Source: CAWFFV01 sp963814985 (lineage in GTDB: Bacteria > Chloroflexota > Ktedonobacteria > Ktedonobacterales > Ktedonobacteraceae). Taken from it: DNA of 64,000 nucleotides. The notes under the pieces are model-generated. The model searched no databases, was not told the origin of the DNA, and was given only the letters and a program-made list of their open reading frames with translations. This document shows, piece after piece, positions 55,304 through 64,000 of the stretch; the stretch's first letter is position 1, and every line of letters begins with the position of its first letter. A program made the position numbers and the translations under genes. Location of the stretch: NCBI GenBank assembly GCA_963814985.1, contig CAWFFV010000013.1, forward strand, positions 248,001-312,000. The letters run 5' to 3'.

Positions 55304-56492
55304 ATGTCAACAGAACCCGCAAAACCACTCAAACTCTTCTACTGCTATGCACGCGAAGATAAAGAACTGCGCGACGAGTTAGATCTCCACTTGAAACCTC
55401 TGCAACGTCAAAACCTGATCACGAGCTGGTCCGATCGCGAGATCAGTCCAGGCGCAGATTGGAAAAAGGAGATCGATATCCAACTCAATGCTGCTCATCT
55501 CATTCTCTTGTTAGTAACTCCACACTTCATGGCTTCAGACTATTGCTATAGTATTGAGATGGAACGCGCTCTCGAAAGACATCATGCTGGCACAGCTCGC
55601 GTTATCCCACTCATTCTTCGTCATGCCGACTGGGAAGATACTCCTTTCAGTGCTCTGCAAGTTCTTCCTACAGATGCAAAACCGATCAAACAATGGCACG
55701 ACCGCGACGAAGCATTTAGAAGTATCACCAACGGCATTCGCAAAGCGATCAACGAACTACGCCTCTCGTTGAAAACAAAAGAGGAGTGGGGCAACGAGGG
55801 TCTTGCTCTTACTGAACTCAAATGCTATGACGACGCCATCTCCACCCATGACCATGCTATCCGCCTTAGTCCTAACTCTACCTCTGGCTGGAATAACGAG
55901 GGCCTTGTTCTTTATGGACTTAAACGTTATGACGATGCCATCGCTGCCTTTGATCAGACCATTCGTCTTGATCCTAACGTTGCCTATTCTTGGAATAACA
56001 AGGGCCTTGCTCTTCATAACCTCAAACGCTATGACGATGCCATCGCTGCCTACGATCACGCCCTCCGTCTTGATCCTAACTATGCCTATGCCTGGAATAA
56101 CAAGGGCTATGCTCTTGCTGACCTCAGACGCTATGACGACGCCATCGCTGCCTATGACCACGCCATCCGTCTTGATCCTAACCATGCCTTGCCTGGTAAC
56201 AAGGGCAACGCTCTTCATAACCTCAAACGCTATGACGACGCCATCGCTGCCTATGACCATGCCATCCGTCTTGATCCTAACTATGCCTATGCCTGGAATA
56301 ACAAGGGCTGTTGCTCTTCGCAACCTCAGACGCTATAACGACGCCATCGCTGCCTACGACCAAGCCATCCATCTTGATCCTAAATATGCCATTGCCTGGC
56401 ATGGAAGGGCATTGCTCTTGAGGAGACTTGGGAAATTGGAAGAATCTCAACAGGCTTATGAAAAAGCTCGTCAGCTTGGTTACAATGCCTGA
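55304..56492 (+). CDS. TIR-TPR protein, frameshifted near the end
   Basis: About 396 residues. Residues 8-140 form a TIR domain: LKLFYCYAREDKELRDELDL, then QNLITSWSDREISPGADWKK and LILLLVTPHFMASDYCYSIE. The Glu in that last segment could be the NADase catalytic residue of TIR proteins. Seven 34-residue TPR units follow (NNKGLALHNLKRYDDAIAAY). Several units are nearly identical in DNA, so they expanded recently. A one-base insertion near 56310 shifts the frame; in the other frame the last unit ends YEKARQLGYNA. An in-frame TTG lies 6 bases upstream; ATG is preferred. TIR proteins often act in phage defence, but no partner is adjacent. Confidence 0.82.
55790..56440 (+). repeat. Tandem 102 bp TPR-coding repeats
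   Basis: Units beginning CTTGATCCTAACTATGCC and running through TATGACGATGCCATCGCTGC recur every 102 bases, with only a few base differences between neighbours from about 55900 on. They encode the TPR units. Confidence 0.85.
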
Positions 56493-56532
56493 TAAATTGT
56501 ATATTTACCTGTTATGCTGTTAATGCTTAACA

Positions 56533-56556
56533 CGGGCTTGTAAACCTCGCCCCTAC
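56533..56556 (+). repeat. Half copy of the second palindromic repeat family
   Basis: CGGGCTTGTAAACCTCGCCC with CTAC following matches the right arm of the copies at 49719 and 55078. No left arm is found. Confidence 0.6.
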
Positions 56557-56639
56557 GTCTGACTGTGTCATACAGATTTCGCTGTGCCCAATCAAATTGT
56601 TCAGCTTGTAGTTTGGTGGCTTGTTGGCTTCTTGTCACA

Positions 56640-56668
56640 TTTACAAGTTGGACGTTTCATGCTATAAT
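56640..56668 (+). promoter_or_regulatory. Promoter of the nusA operon
   Basis: TTTACA (56640-56645), 17 bases, TATAAT (56663-56668), which also has a TGC extension (extended -10). It lies 134 bp before nusA. Confidence 0.8.
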
Positions 56669-56695
56669 ACGTAAAGAATTGAGGAAAACTTTTTG

Positions 56696-56723
56696 AGAAA
56701 AGTGGGCTTCCCCCCACTTTTCT
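56696..56723 (+). promoter_or_regulatory. Leader hairpin of the nusA transcript
   Basis: AGAAAAGTGGG and CCCACTTTTCT form an 11 bp stem with a 6-base loop, about 20 bases into the predicted transcript. Two short T-runs follow at 56735-56745. It could be a transcription attenuator, for instance for NusA autoregulation. Confidence 0.5.
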
Positions 56724-56801
56724 GCTTGTCAGAGACTTTTTCTTTGCACTTCGAAAAAATGACGTAGTTTCAACTGGGCACCAGCGGGAGGAGCATGGCA
56801 T

Positions 56802-58021
56802 ATGAGGAGCGAATTTCAGGCGGCTATCGCACAATTAATTGCCGAGAAGGGTCTACCCCGCGAAGTGGTAATGGAAACCGTGGCGACAGCCCTCTTAGCA
56901 GCATACCGGAAGAGCTTCGGCGGGGGAGAAAATGTCCGCATCGAGGTTGATAAAAACGGTGAAGTGCACGTCTGGGCATCAAAACGGGTAGTGGCCCAGG
57001 TGAAAGATCAGAATGAAGAGGTCTCCCTGGCAGAAGCACAGCGTCTCATCTCTAATGCTGCATTGGGACAATTCATCGATGTTGACTCGTCATTCATCTT
57101 CGCACGTATCCCAACACAAACAGCAAAACAGGTCATCTTACAACGTATCCGCGAAGCAGAACATGAGCACCTTTACGACCAGATCAAAAACTGGATCGGC
57201 GAAATTCGTCTGGGTATACTCACACGTAAAGACCCCACTTCGTGGCTGGTTAATTGATTTTGACCTCGACAGGACAGACAAAATAGAGGGCATCATGCCC
57301 ATCAGCGAAGAGGTTCCTAGCGAGCGTTACCGTGCCGGACAGCGTATACGTGTCTATGTTTATGACGTACGACGTATCCAGGGGCGCATGCTCCAAATTC
57401 TGGTCTCTCGTACACATCGTGATCTTGTACGCCGTTTGTTTGAGTCAGAAGTCCCCGAAATCTATGAAGGCACGGTTGAGATCAAGGCAATCGCACGCGA
57501 ATCTGGAAGCCGTTCAAAGGTGGCAGTCGTCGCCCGACAGGATGGGCTGGACCCGATTGGATCATGCGTTGGCGTACGTGGTTCGCGTATCAATAACATT
57601 GTCCATGAACTCAACGACGAGAAAATTGATATTATCCAGTGGAGTCCCGACCCTGCTACTTTCGTGGCAAATGCGCTTAGCCCAGTAAGACCACTTAAAG
57701 TCGAACTGCGCGACTCGGACCATACCGCATTTGTTACAGTTCCAGAGAAGCAACTGTCTCTCGCCATTGGAAAGGATGGACAAAACGCCCGTCTGGCAGC
57801 TAAGCTATCAGGATGGCGCGTTGATGTGACTAAACCTGTCGAGGGCGAAAGCTATGATGAGCGCCCCGAAATTACACAGGAACCAGTCTCTTCCTATCCA
57901 GCACGACGCGAACGCCCACAAGGACGAAATGAGCGGGGAGATAGATGGATCACGACGCTCAGGACATCCACGTGGTGGTCACAGGCATAATAATGCATCC
58001 CAGAGCTACGACAGAGATTAG
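56802..58021 (+). CDS. nusA: Transcription termination/antitermination factor NusA, frameshifted
   Basis: About 405 residues. The N domain (MRSEFQAAIAQLIAEKGLPR) binds RNA polymerase, then a slip near 57225-57240 leads into the S1 region (LIDFDLDRTDKIEGIMP) and KH1/KH2 (EIYEGTVEIKAIARESGSRS; VGVRGSRINNIVHEL; AIGKDGQNARLAAKLSGWR). The GxxG loops of both KH domains are intact. A second slip near 57950 changes the tail: one frame ends at 57990, the other gives an RG-rich tail (SRRSGHPRGGHRHN) ending at 58021. GGGAGGAG precedes the ATG. rimP, usually upstream, is missing here; a TIR-TPR gene occupies that place. Confidence 0.93.
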
Positions 58022-58038
58022 GTAGGAGTGAGTTGTGT

Positions 58039-58413
58039 ATGGCGAAGGCTGCAAATAAACAAACGAAACGGCCCAAACATCTTCCGATGCGTACCTGTGT
58101 CTCTTGTCGAGAAACAAAATCTAAGCGTGAACTTTTGCGTATTGTACGTACACCTGATGGTCATGTAGTCATCGATGCTACTGGCAAGAAATCTGGGCGT
58201 GGTGCATACCTTTGCGCCAAGCTCTCTTGCTGGGAACAGGCGATAAAAAAGAAGCGTCTCGAACAAGAATTTGAGATCACAATACCAGAGGAAGACCGGG
58301 CAGAACTGGATGCTTTTATTGAGACCCTACCCAGGGATGAACCTTTACGACCAACAGAACAGGGCGTCAAAGCCCAGTCCAGTCGTAAAAAAGTCCGAGA
58401 AAAGCAACCATAA
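58039..58413 (+). CDS. YlxR-family RNA-binding protein (RnpM)
   Basis: 124 residues. The YlxR motif is MRTCVSCRETKSKRELLRIV followed by GRGAYLCAKLSCWEQA. YlxR/RnpM proteins bind RNase P RNA and modulate it. The C-terminal tail is longer than usual and basic. An in-frame TTG lies six bases upstream; the ATG is preferred. It follows nusA and precedes infB, its normal place. Confidence 0.88.
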   Translation: MAKAANKQTKRPKHLPMRTCVSCRETKSKRELLRIVRTPDGHVVIDATGKKSGRGAYLCAKLSCWEQAIKKKRLEQEFEITIPEEDRAELDAFIETLPRDEPLRPTEQGVKAQSSRKKVREKQP

Positions 58414-58519
58414 TACCCTCATCTGGTCCCTGCTGAAAATGCAGTTTCCAGATAAATCACGAAATATTGCAAGTTTTAGTAGAGTAAGCTATACTAAAAT
58501 AGAGTGTTTTTATCGTCTC

Positions 58520-58796
58520 TCCTCTCCCATGGAGGGGAGGAAGTTTTCAATACTGGCATCCAATCCTGGGATTGGATGAGGATTGAACAATGCGTCAATT
58601 TATCTCTACTCTTAACAGAGACACAGCCCCTCGTCTAAAAAGCAGTTATAGCAAGCGAATGTTTGCGGAGCGATCGCTATGATTTAGATAACCATAGCAA
58701 CGACGCCAGAGAGCGCAGACTGAAACGTGCCTGGCACTGCATCAACGAGGGTCTGTCCCCTTTCCAGTTACAATGGAAGGGCGACAGGCCTTTTTT
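58520..58796 (+). promoter_or_regulatory. Structured leader in front of infB
   Basis: Several hairpins follow one another: CCTCTCCC/GGGGAGG (58521-58540), CATCCAATCC/GGATTGGATG (58557-58578), AGCGATCGCT (58669-58678 region) and GCTATG/CATAGC (58675-58697). They end at the terminator below. No ORF of note is present. It resembles a regulated leader whose ligand is unknown. Confidence 0.45.
58750..58796 (+). terminator. Strong terminator between ylxR and infB
   Basis: GGTCTGTCCCCTTTCCA (58750-58766) pairs with TGGAAGGGCGACAGGCC (58774-58790), 16 of 17 pairs, followed directly by six T. It lies 69 bp before infB, inside what is normally one operon. Confidence 0.85.
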
Positions 58797-58864
58797 ATGG
58801 CTGTGAAGAGAGATTTCCACCGCCACTTCTGTGGCGCATCATTCGATAGAAGGGAGTCTTCTTC

Positions 58865-61517
58865 ATGAGAGACACATCTGAAATTCCAGATGGAACCGAG
58901 CAGGCCAAACCGGCAAATCCAAGACCCAGGACTCCGGCCCGTCCCAAACCAGAAAGCACTACACCAGGCAATCAGGAACAGGAAGCAAGACCCGCTCCTC
59001 GGCGTCGTACAAACCCAAACCCAAACCCTACTACCCATGGAGTTGCGGCAACACACAACGGGAACGAGACGACAACGACGTTATCTGCTCCCACAGCAAC
59101 GCCACGTCCTGCGCCTACTCAGCAGAATGGCACAATGCCTAACCAACGTAATAGTGGCCCTCCACCGCCTCAACGGACAGGCAATACGCCAGCCGCTCAG
59201 CCAGGAGGTTCACCGATAACAAACCAGCGTCCTGGCAATCCTGCCTATCACCAGCAGGGGGGAGGGCCAGCCATTCAACCAACGACCCAACAACCAGGGC
59301 CCTTCGCAACAGGGTAAGCCCTTACCAGCGTCCAGGTGGCACACCCTTTACACAACAGGGTAATGCACCTTATCAGCGTCCAGGTGGCATGCCTCCTAAC
59401 CAACGAGCAAATAATGCACCATCACAGGGTCAGCGCCCTGGAAACTATGCTCCTGGCGGACCTCGTCCCTTTCCGGCTCAACGCACAGGGGGAACGGCTA
59501 CGCCAACATATCGGCAGGGTAATGCACCCTATCAGACGCGTTCGACACCCCCTACTGGAGCACCAGCACAACAGGGTGGACATACCACCCAACGACCAAA
59601 CAACGGACGGGGCAACGGGCCTGCACGTTCAGGAGCACAAAATCAGCACCCAACGGGCGCACGTCCGGGGAATTGGTCCGGTACTCATACGCAACGATCC
59701 CAGGAGCGGCGGGCACCTGTAGTTAAAGAAAAACCTACGGGACCAGTATCGATCCCACCACAGATCATGGTGAAAGATCTGGCAGAATTACTGAAGCGCC
59801 ACCCCCAATGAGATCATTCGTGGACTCATCAAGCATGGTATCTTCGCCAGTATTAACCAGGTGGTCGATTATGAAAAAGCTGCTCTGGTGGCTCAGGATC
59901 TCACCTTCGAGCCAACACAGAGCGAACTCAGCCCGACATCTGCCGGGCAGGGTGAGCGTGTACTGTCTGCTAACGAAGTCATGATGGCTACGCGCCACGA
60001 AGACCACATGATTGTTATTCCAGCCAGTAGTTACCATTATGGGTCATGTCGACCATGGAAAAACTTCGTTACTTGACACAATTCGTAAAACAAAGGTTGC
60101 GGCTGGTGAAGCCGGAGGTATCACACAGCATATCGGTGCTTACCAGGTCGAAGTGAACGGGAAGAAAATCACTTTCCTGGACACACCAGGTCACGAAGCG
60201 TTTACTGCTATGCGTGCCCGTGGTGCTCAGGTAACACATATTGCAATTATCGTTGTAGCTGCCGACGATGGCGTTATGCCTCAGACACGCGAAGCTATCG
60301 ACCATGCCCAGGCTGCCAAGGTACCCATCATCATTGCACTCAACAAAATTGATAAAGCGAATGCCAACCCCGACCATGTCAAACAACAGCTCGCTGATAT
60401 TGGTATTGTGATTGAGGAGTACGGTGGAGATACAGTTTGTGTCCCTGTCTCGGCACGCAAAGGCACTGGTATCGATGAACTTCTGGACTACATCTTGCTG
60501 GTCGCTGAGGTACAGGATATCAGGGCCAATCCCAACCGTCTCGCCACAGGCGTAATTGTCGAGGCCAGGCTAGAGAAAAATAGTGGCCCAACAGCCACTG
60601 TCCTTGTCCAGCAAGGCACACTAAAAATGGGTGACAACGTCGTCGTAGGTGCCATCTCAGGTAAAGTCCGCGCCATGTTTAACGATAGGGGCAAACGCAT
60701 CCAGAAGGCACCGCCCAGTACGCCAGTCAGTATCATAGGATTGCCAGAGGTTCCACAAGCAGGCGACCGTCTGGAGGTTGTTGCCGATGAGCGTACCGCC
60801 AAACAACGCGCACAGCAAGAGATAGAGAAACGTCGCGACGAGAGTATGCCACTTGGACAGGTCAGCCTCGATACTCTGTATATGCAAATGCAAGAGGGTA
60901 AGGTCAAGGAATTGAACCTGATCCTCAAGTGCGATGTACAGGGTTCAGCGGGAGCAATCAAGAACGCACTGACAAAACTTGGTGAGGAGAACATCAAGGT
61001 ACGCCTGATCCATGAAGGGATCGGCAACATCAGTGAAACTGACGTGCACCTGGCAGCGGCATCTGGTGCAATTATCATTGGCTTTAATGTGAAGGCCGAT
61101 GGTGCAGCACAACGTGAGGCTCAAAAAGAGGGCGTCGATATTCGCTACTATAATGTCATTTATAAGCTGACCGACGATATCCAGGCTGCCCTGACCGGTA
61201 TGTTAGAGCCAACATTCCGAGAAGTGGTCGAAGGTCATGCTGAGGTACTCCAGACCTTCAAGGCAGGTAAAAATATGGTGATTGCTGGCTGCCGCATCAC
61301 CGATGGCAAGATGACACGCTCCTCGCAGATCCGTGTTTTACGCAGTGGCACCAAGGTTCATGAAGGGAAGCTGGCTTCACTACGACGTGGAAAAGACGAC
61401 GTACGTGAGGTTGCTACCGGCTATGAGTGTGGTATTGTGCTCGAAGATTTCAACGAATGCGAAGTCGGAGATATCATCGAGTCCTTCGCGCAAGAACGCG
61501 TCAAAACAGGAGCATAA
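58865..61517 (+). CDS. infB: Translation initiation factor IF-2, frameshifted
   Basis: About 884 residues. A Pro/Gln/Asn-rich N-terminal region (58865 to about 59800) changes frame near 59310. Another slip near 59805 leads to IF2_N-like NEIIRGLIKHGIFASINQVVDY, and one near 60020 to the G domain: QPVVTIMGHVDHGKTSLLD (G1), TFLDTPGHEAFTAMRARGAQ (G3), NKIDKANA (G4). Domains II-IV (DVQGSAGAIKNAL; KVHEGKLASLRRGKDDVREV) end at TAA 61517. IF-2 brings initiator tRNA to the ribosome and is essential, so the frameshifts are almost certainly assembly errors. Confidence 0.93.
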
Positions 61518-61564
61518 ACAAGCACTTATTCACCAGGGCAAGTGAAATTTTTGTCATAGGCCGT

Positions 61565-61589
61565 CGGGGTACCTGCGAAAGGTACCCCG
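61565..61589 (+). other. Intercistronic hairpin between infB and rbfA
   Basis: CGGGGTACCT and AGGTACCCCG form a perfect 10 bp stem with a 5-base loop, 48 bases after infB. No T-run follows, so it is likelier to mark RNA processing or stability than termination. Confidence 0.5.
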
Positions 61590-61627
61590 TCAGCTACATG
61601 GTGAATAGTTTCGAAGGGAACAGAAAA

Positions 61628-62008
61628 ATGGCAAACCCACATAGACAGGAGAAACTCGGTGAGTTGATTGCGGTAGAGCTAAGCGACTTGCTGCGTACTC
61701 GCATCAAAGACCCACGTGTTGGCTTTGCCAGCATTACTCATGTCGAAGTGAGTGGCGATCTCCGTCATGCGAAAGTTTTTGTGAGCGTTATGGGAAGCAC
61801 AGAAGAACAAGAGGCAACGATGAAGGGGCTGAAAAATGCCGCCGGATTTCTGCGTCATGAACTCGCTACTCGTATTGTCCTGCGCTATATGCCTGAGATC
61901 GTCTTCAAACTCGATACATCGATAGAAGAAGGTGCACGTATTCTTGAGATAATTCACCAGATTGAACAAGAAGAGCGTACCAAAGCCCATACGACAGAGG
62001 TTGAATGA
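61628..62008 (+). CDS. rbfA: Ribosome-binding factor A
   Basis: 126 residues with the KH-like fold. MANPHRQEKLGELIAVELSD is the family start; DPRVGFASITHVEVSGDLRH and AKVFVSVMGSTEEQEATMK match RbfA strongly, as does LRYMPEIVFKLDTSIEEGAR. It binds the 30S subunit and helps mature the 16S rRNA 5' end. It overlaps nrnA by four bases (ATGA) and lies between infB and truB as in most bacteria. Confidence 0.95.
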   Translation: MANPHRQEKLGELIAVELSDLLRTRIKDPRVGFASITHVEVSGDLRHAKVFVSVMGSTEEQEATMKGLKNAAGFLRHELATRIVLRYMPEIVFKLDTSIEEGARILEIIHQIEQEERTKAHTTEVE

Positions 62009-63039
62009 ACCAGACGACTTGTCAGAGTGCCACATCACTAACACAACAACTAGATCAAACGCTGGTACAACAGGCTATGGCGCTCATCGAGCCAGCACAA
62101 CGTATTGCCTTGCTTGCTCATGAGCACCCAGATGGTGATTGCCTTGGCTCAGCGCTTGGTTTTGCCCATATTCTGCGGCAAACAGGCAAACAATGCACCC
62201 CTGTCTGCGCAGACCCTGCTCCAAAAGCGTTCGATTTTCTACCAGGCATCGAAACGCTACAGAATACTCTGGGTGACGAAAACTTTGATCTGGTGATTGC
62301 ACTGGATGCAGGCGAACTTACGCGGTTTGGCGCAATCTATGCACAACATCGTACGTTTCTCGATCAAGCCACCATTCTGAACATTGATCATCACATCAGC
62401 AGTCAGGGGTGTGGGCAGGTAAACATTATTGTGCCAGCCGCAGCAGCCACTGGCGAACTCCTGGTACTCTTCCAGCAGCAAGCCAACTTACCACTCAATA
62501 CGGAGGCTGCACAATGTTTGCTGACTGGCATTATCACCGATACAGCATCGTTTCAATATACAAACACGACGCCACGTACAATGGAGGTTGGTGCTTTGCT
62601 CCTGCGTGCTGGTGCTATCACTGAAACCATCGCCAAACCCATCTTTCGGACACGACCACTGGCTCAGGCTCGCTTGCAAGCTCTGGTTACTTCTCATGCA
62701 CAAACCGCTTGTGATGGACGACTGATCTGGTCATATATCACAGATGAGATGCTGGCAGCTACGGGAGCAACACCTGGGATGGAAGCAAATTTGTCAGGGC
62801 TGCTTCGTGATATTGAAGGCGTACAGATAGCTGCATTCTTTAAAAATTATGGGGAGCCAACTGTGACACGTCTGAGCTTACGCAGTAATGCCCCCTATAA
62901 TGTTGCAGAGATCTGCCTGCGTCTGGGGGGAGGTGGCCATGCACGAGCCGCCGGCGCAACCATCTCTCAGCCCATGGAAGAAGCCATTCCCCTGGTTCTA
63001 GCAGAACTGGAACGGGTACTTCGGGATACAGAGAGCTGA
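62005..63039 (+). CDS. nrnA: DHH-family oligoribonuclease/pAp phosphatase NrnA
   Basis: 344 residues. HEHPDGDCLGSALGFAHIL is the first metal motif, VIALDAGELTRFG and NIDHHISSQGCG give the other DHH ligands, and LLTGIITDTASFQYTNTT the next. The DHHA1 part ends LRLGGGGHARAAGATISQPM. NrnA degrades short RNAs and dephosphorylates 3'-phosphoadenosine 5'-phosphate. The start overlaps the rbfA stop, and truB follows 9 bp on. Confidence 0.92.
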   Translation: MNQTTCQSATSLTQQLDQTLVQQAMALIEPAQRIALLAHEHPDGDCLGSALGFAHILRQTGKQCTPVCADPAPKAFDFLPGIETLQNTLGDENFDLVIALDAGELTRFGAIYAQHRTFLDQATILNIDHHISSQGCGQVNIIVPAAAATGELLVLFQQQANLPLNTEAAQCLLTGIITDTASFQYTNTTPRTMEVGALLLRAGAITETIAKPIFRTRPLAQARLQALVTSHAQTACDGRLIWSYITDEMLAATGATPGMEANLSGLLRDIEGVQIAAFFKNYGEPTVTRLSLRSNAPYNVAEICLRLGGGGHARAAGATISQPMEEAIPLVLAELERVLRDTES

Positions 63040-63047
63040 TTATTACA

Positions 63048-63938
63048 ATGGACGGGATTCTCAATATCAATAAAGCTAAAGGCATGACATCACATGATGT
63101 CGTGGCAAAAGTGCGTAAAATCCTCAAGCAAAAACGTGTTGGTCATGCAGGTACTCTTGATCCTGCGGCCAGCGGTGTACTGCCTATCTGCATAGGCATG
63201 GGGACACGTGTTGCGGAATATCTCAGCGAGAGCGGCAAAGCATATCAGGCAGAGATTACTTTTGGTGTCGTTACTGATACATATGACGCTGAAGGTGCCA
63301 TCATTCGCACAACCAGTACTGCCAATCTGACTCTAGCACAGGTCGAGGAGGTTCTCCCGTCCTTTCTCGGTCCACAGATGCAATTGCCACCACGTTACTC
63401 GGCCATCAAAATCCAGGGACAGGCCGCTTACAAACGAGTACGATCAGGTGAAGAGATTACACTGGCTCCACGTCCTGTTACATTTTACCAGCTACAAGTC
63501 CTCGCCTGGCATCCACCGCTGCTCACCCTTGCCATTGAGTGTAGCAAGGGAACATATATCCGCTCTCTGGCCTATGATCTGGGAGAACGGCTGGGTTATG
63601 GCGCACATCTCAGCGCACTGATCCGCACACGTAGTGGTCCTTTCCAGCTCTCAGAAAGCGTCAGCCTGGAACAACTGGCAGAGGCCAGCGTACAAGAGAC
63701 TATTGCAGAACATATCTTCCCTGCTGATAGCGTTATCCAACAGTATCCTGCCCTGCAACTCGACGCAACAACCCTTGAGCGAGTATTACATGGGAATACA
63801 TTCAGTTCAGACGAACCAGACACACAACCACACGCAGACCTTGCACGTATTTATGATAGTGAAGGCCACTTCATAGCTATTGCAGCATGGAATACCGAAC
63901 AACGTGTTTGGCAACCCAAAAAAGTTTTCTATCCTTAA
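63048..63938 (+). CDS. truB: tRNA pseudouridine(55) synthase TruB
   Basis: 296 residues. MDGILNINKAKGMTSHDVVA is the family start. HAGTLDPAASGVLPICIG contains the catalytic Asp (D38). ITFGVVTDTYDAEGAI, QLPPRYSAIKIQGQAAYKRV and CSKGTYIRSLAYDLGERLG are conserved TruB blocks. The C-terminal extension resembles the PUA-like TruB_C. It makes pseudouridine 55 in the tRNA T-loop. Confidence 0.95.
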   Translation: MDGILNINKAKGMTSHDVVAKVRKILKQKRVGHAGTLDPAASGVLPICIGMGTRVAEYLSESGKAYQAEITFGVVTDTYDAEGAIIRTTSTANLTLAQVEEVLPSFLGPQMQLPPRYSAIKIQGQAAYKRVRSGEEITLAPRPVTFYQLQVLAWHPPLLTLAIECSKGTYIRSLAYDLGERLGYGAHLSALIRTRSGPFQLSESVSLEQLAEASVQETIAEHIFPADSVIQQYPALQLDATTLERVLHGNTFSSDEPDTQPHADLARIYDSEGHFIAIAAWNTEQRVWQPKKVFYP

Positions 63939-64000
63939 GCGCGTCCTGTTATTTCTGGTAGGGCTATCGTTATTGCTAGCATGGATGGGCTGTGGTACTA
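63904..64000 (+). CDS. Start of a probable lipoprotein gene, cut by the window edge
   Basis: Reading from a possible GTG at 63904: a basic start (KKFSILKR) then VLLFLVGLSLLLAWMGCGT. This looks like a lipoprotein signal peptide with lipobox-like Trp-Met-Gly-Cys. It overlaps the end of truB. Only about 32 residues are visible, so the start and the family cannot be fixed. Confidence 0.4.
   Translation, partial: MFGNPKKFSILKRVLLFLVGLSLLLAWMGCGT

Noticed and set aside
55757..56323. 188-codon minus-strand ORF with repeats across the TPR region
   Set aside because: It mirrors the 102 bp TPR repeats; composition and context support the + strand TIR-TPR gene only.
58540..58590. A short palindrome followed by ATTGAAC, similar to type I/III CRISPR repeat ends
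   Set aside because: It occurs once, has no second copy or spacer pattern and no cas genes in the window.

Overview
The window is a stretch of bacterial chromosome that most likely comes from a member of the Chloroflexota, probably of the Ktedonobacteria. This is an inference from gene content (TIR-TPR protein, Ser/Thr kinases with proline-rich stalks, MoxR/DUF58/vWA cluster, EtfBA with a membrane Fe-S oxidoreductase, menaquinone plus cytochrome bd), roughly 50% GC by eye, and many small palindromic repeats. I found no tRNA, rRNA or CRISPR array. A dominant technical feature is the number of single-base frameshifts, at least twenty in about fifteen genes. They hit indispensable genes (cysS, nusA, infB) and often lie at short homopolymers. 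This points to residual assembly indels rather than gene decay, so I describe split genes as single frameshifted genes.

Layout. 1-1479 (-): 5' part of mutS, running off the left edge. 1845-5373 (+): MuiA-like DUF4139 protein, YbjQ-like protein, class V aminotransferase. 5460-7115 (+): structured leader and cysS. 7355-8137 (-): glycosyltransferase. 8593-12908 (+): XRE regulator, then a membrane-stress group (small membrane protein, NfeD-like protein, flotillin, PspA). Facing it at 12923-14919 (-) is a receiver/DUF4388/Roadblock protein translationally coupled to a 42-residue membrane peptide. 15316-15995 (+): rpiA. 16181-29473 (+): a 13 kb operon with a secreted membrane protein, ABC-2 ATPase and permease, a Gly-Gln-repeat membrane protein, MoxR ATPase, DUF58 protein and two large vWA membrane proteins. 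29692-31445 (+): HxlR regulator and an HTH regulator separated by nested palindromic elements. 31451-36598 (-): ispD, a MenA-like prenyltransferase, DUF202 protein, cydB and cydA, with one small + gene among them. 36963-38548: ADP-ribosylglycohydrolase (-) and a membrane protein (+). 38643-42541 (-): two tandem paralogous receptor-like kinases, each lacking a different catalytic aspartate. 42735-46779 (+): badly frameshifted membrane NACHT ATPase and a coiled-coil/helical ORF. 46935-52227 (+): methyltransferase, etfB, etfA and a membrane ETF:quinone oxidoreductase. 52263-54919 (-): P-loop kinase, methyltransferase, acyl-CoA dehydrogenase. 55304-56492 (+): TIR-TPR protein. 56802-63938 (+): nusA-ylxR-infB-rbfA-nrnA-truB, followed by the start of a probable lipoprotein.

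How the genes work together. Acyl-CoA dehydrogenase, EtfBA and the Fe-S oxidoreductase form a plausible route from fatty-acyl-CoA to menaquinone. The MenA-like enzyme and cytochrome bd could supply the quinone and its terminal oxidase. NfeD, flotillin and PspA form a membrane-integrity module. The last block is the conserved translation/transcription operon, here without rimP in front of nusA and with a strong terminator placed before infB.

The most unusual non-coding feature is a family of about 150-180 bp palindromic elements. They have 14-17 bp terminal inverted repeats and a long inner hairpin whose two arms change together between copies. One copy sits exactly at the dyad centre of another.
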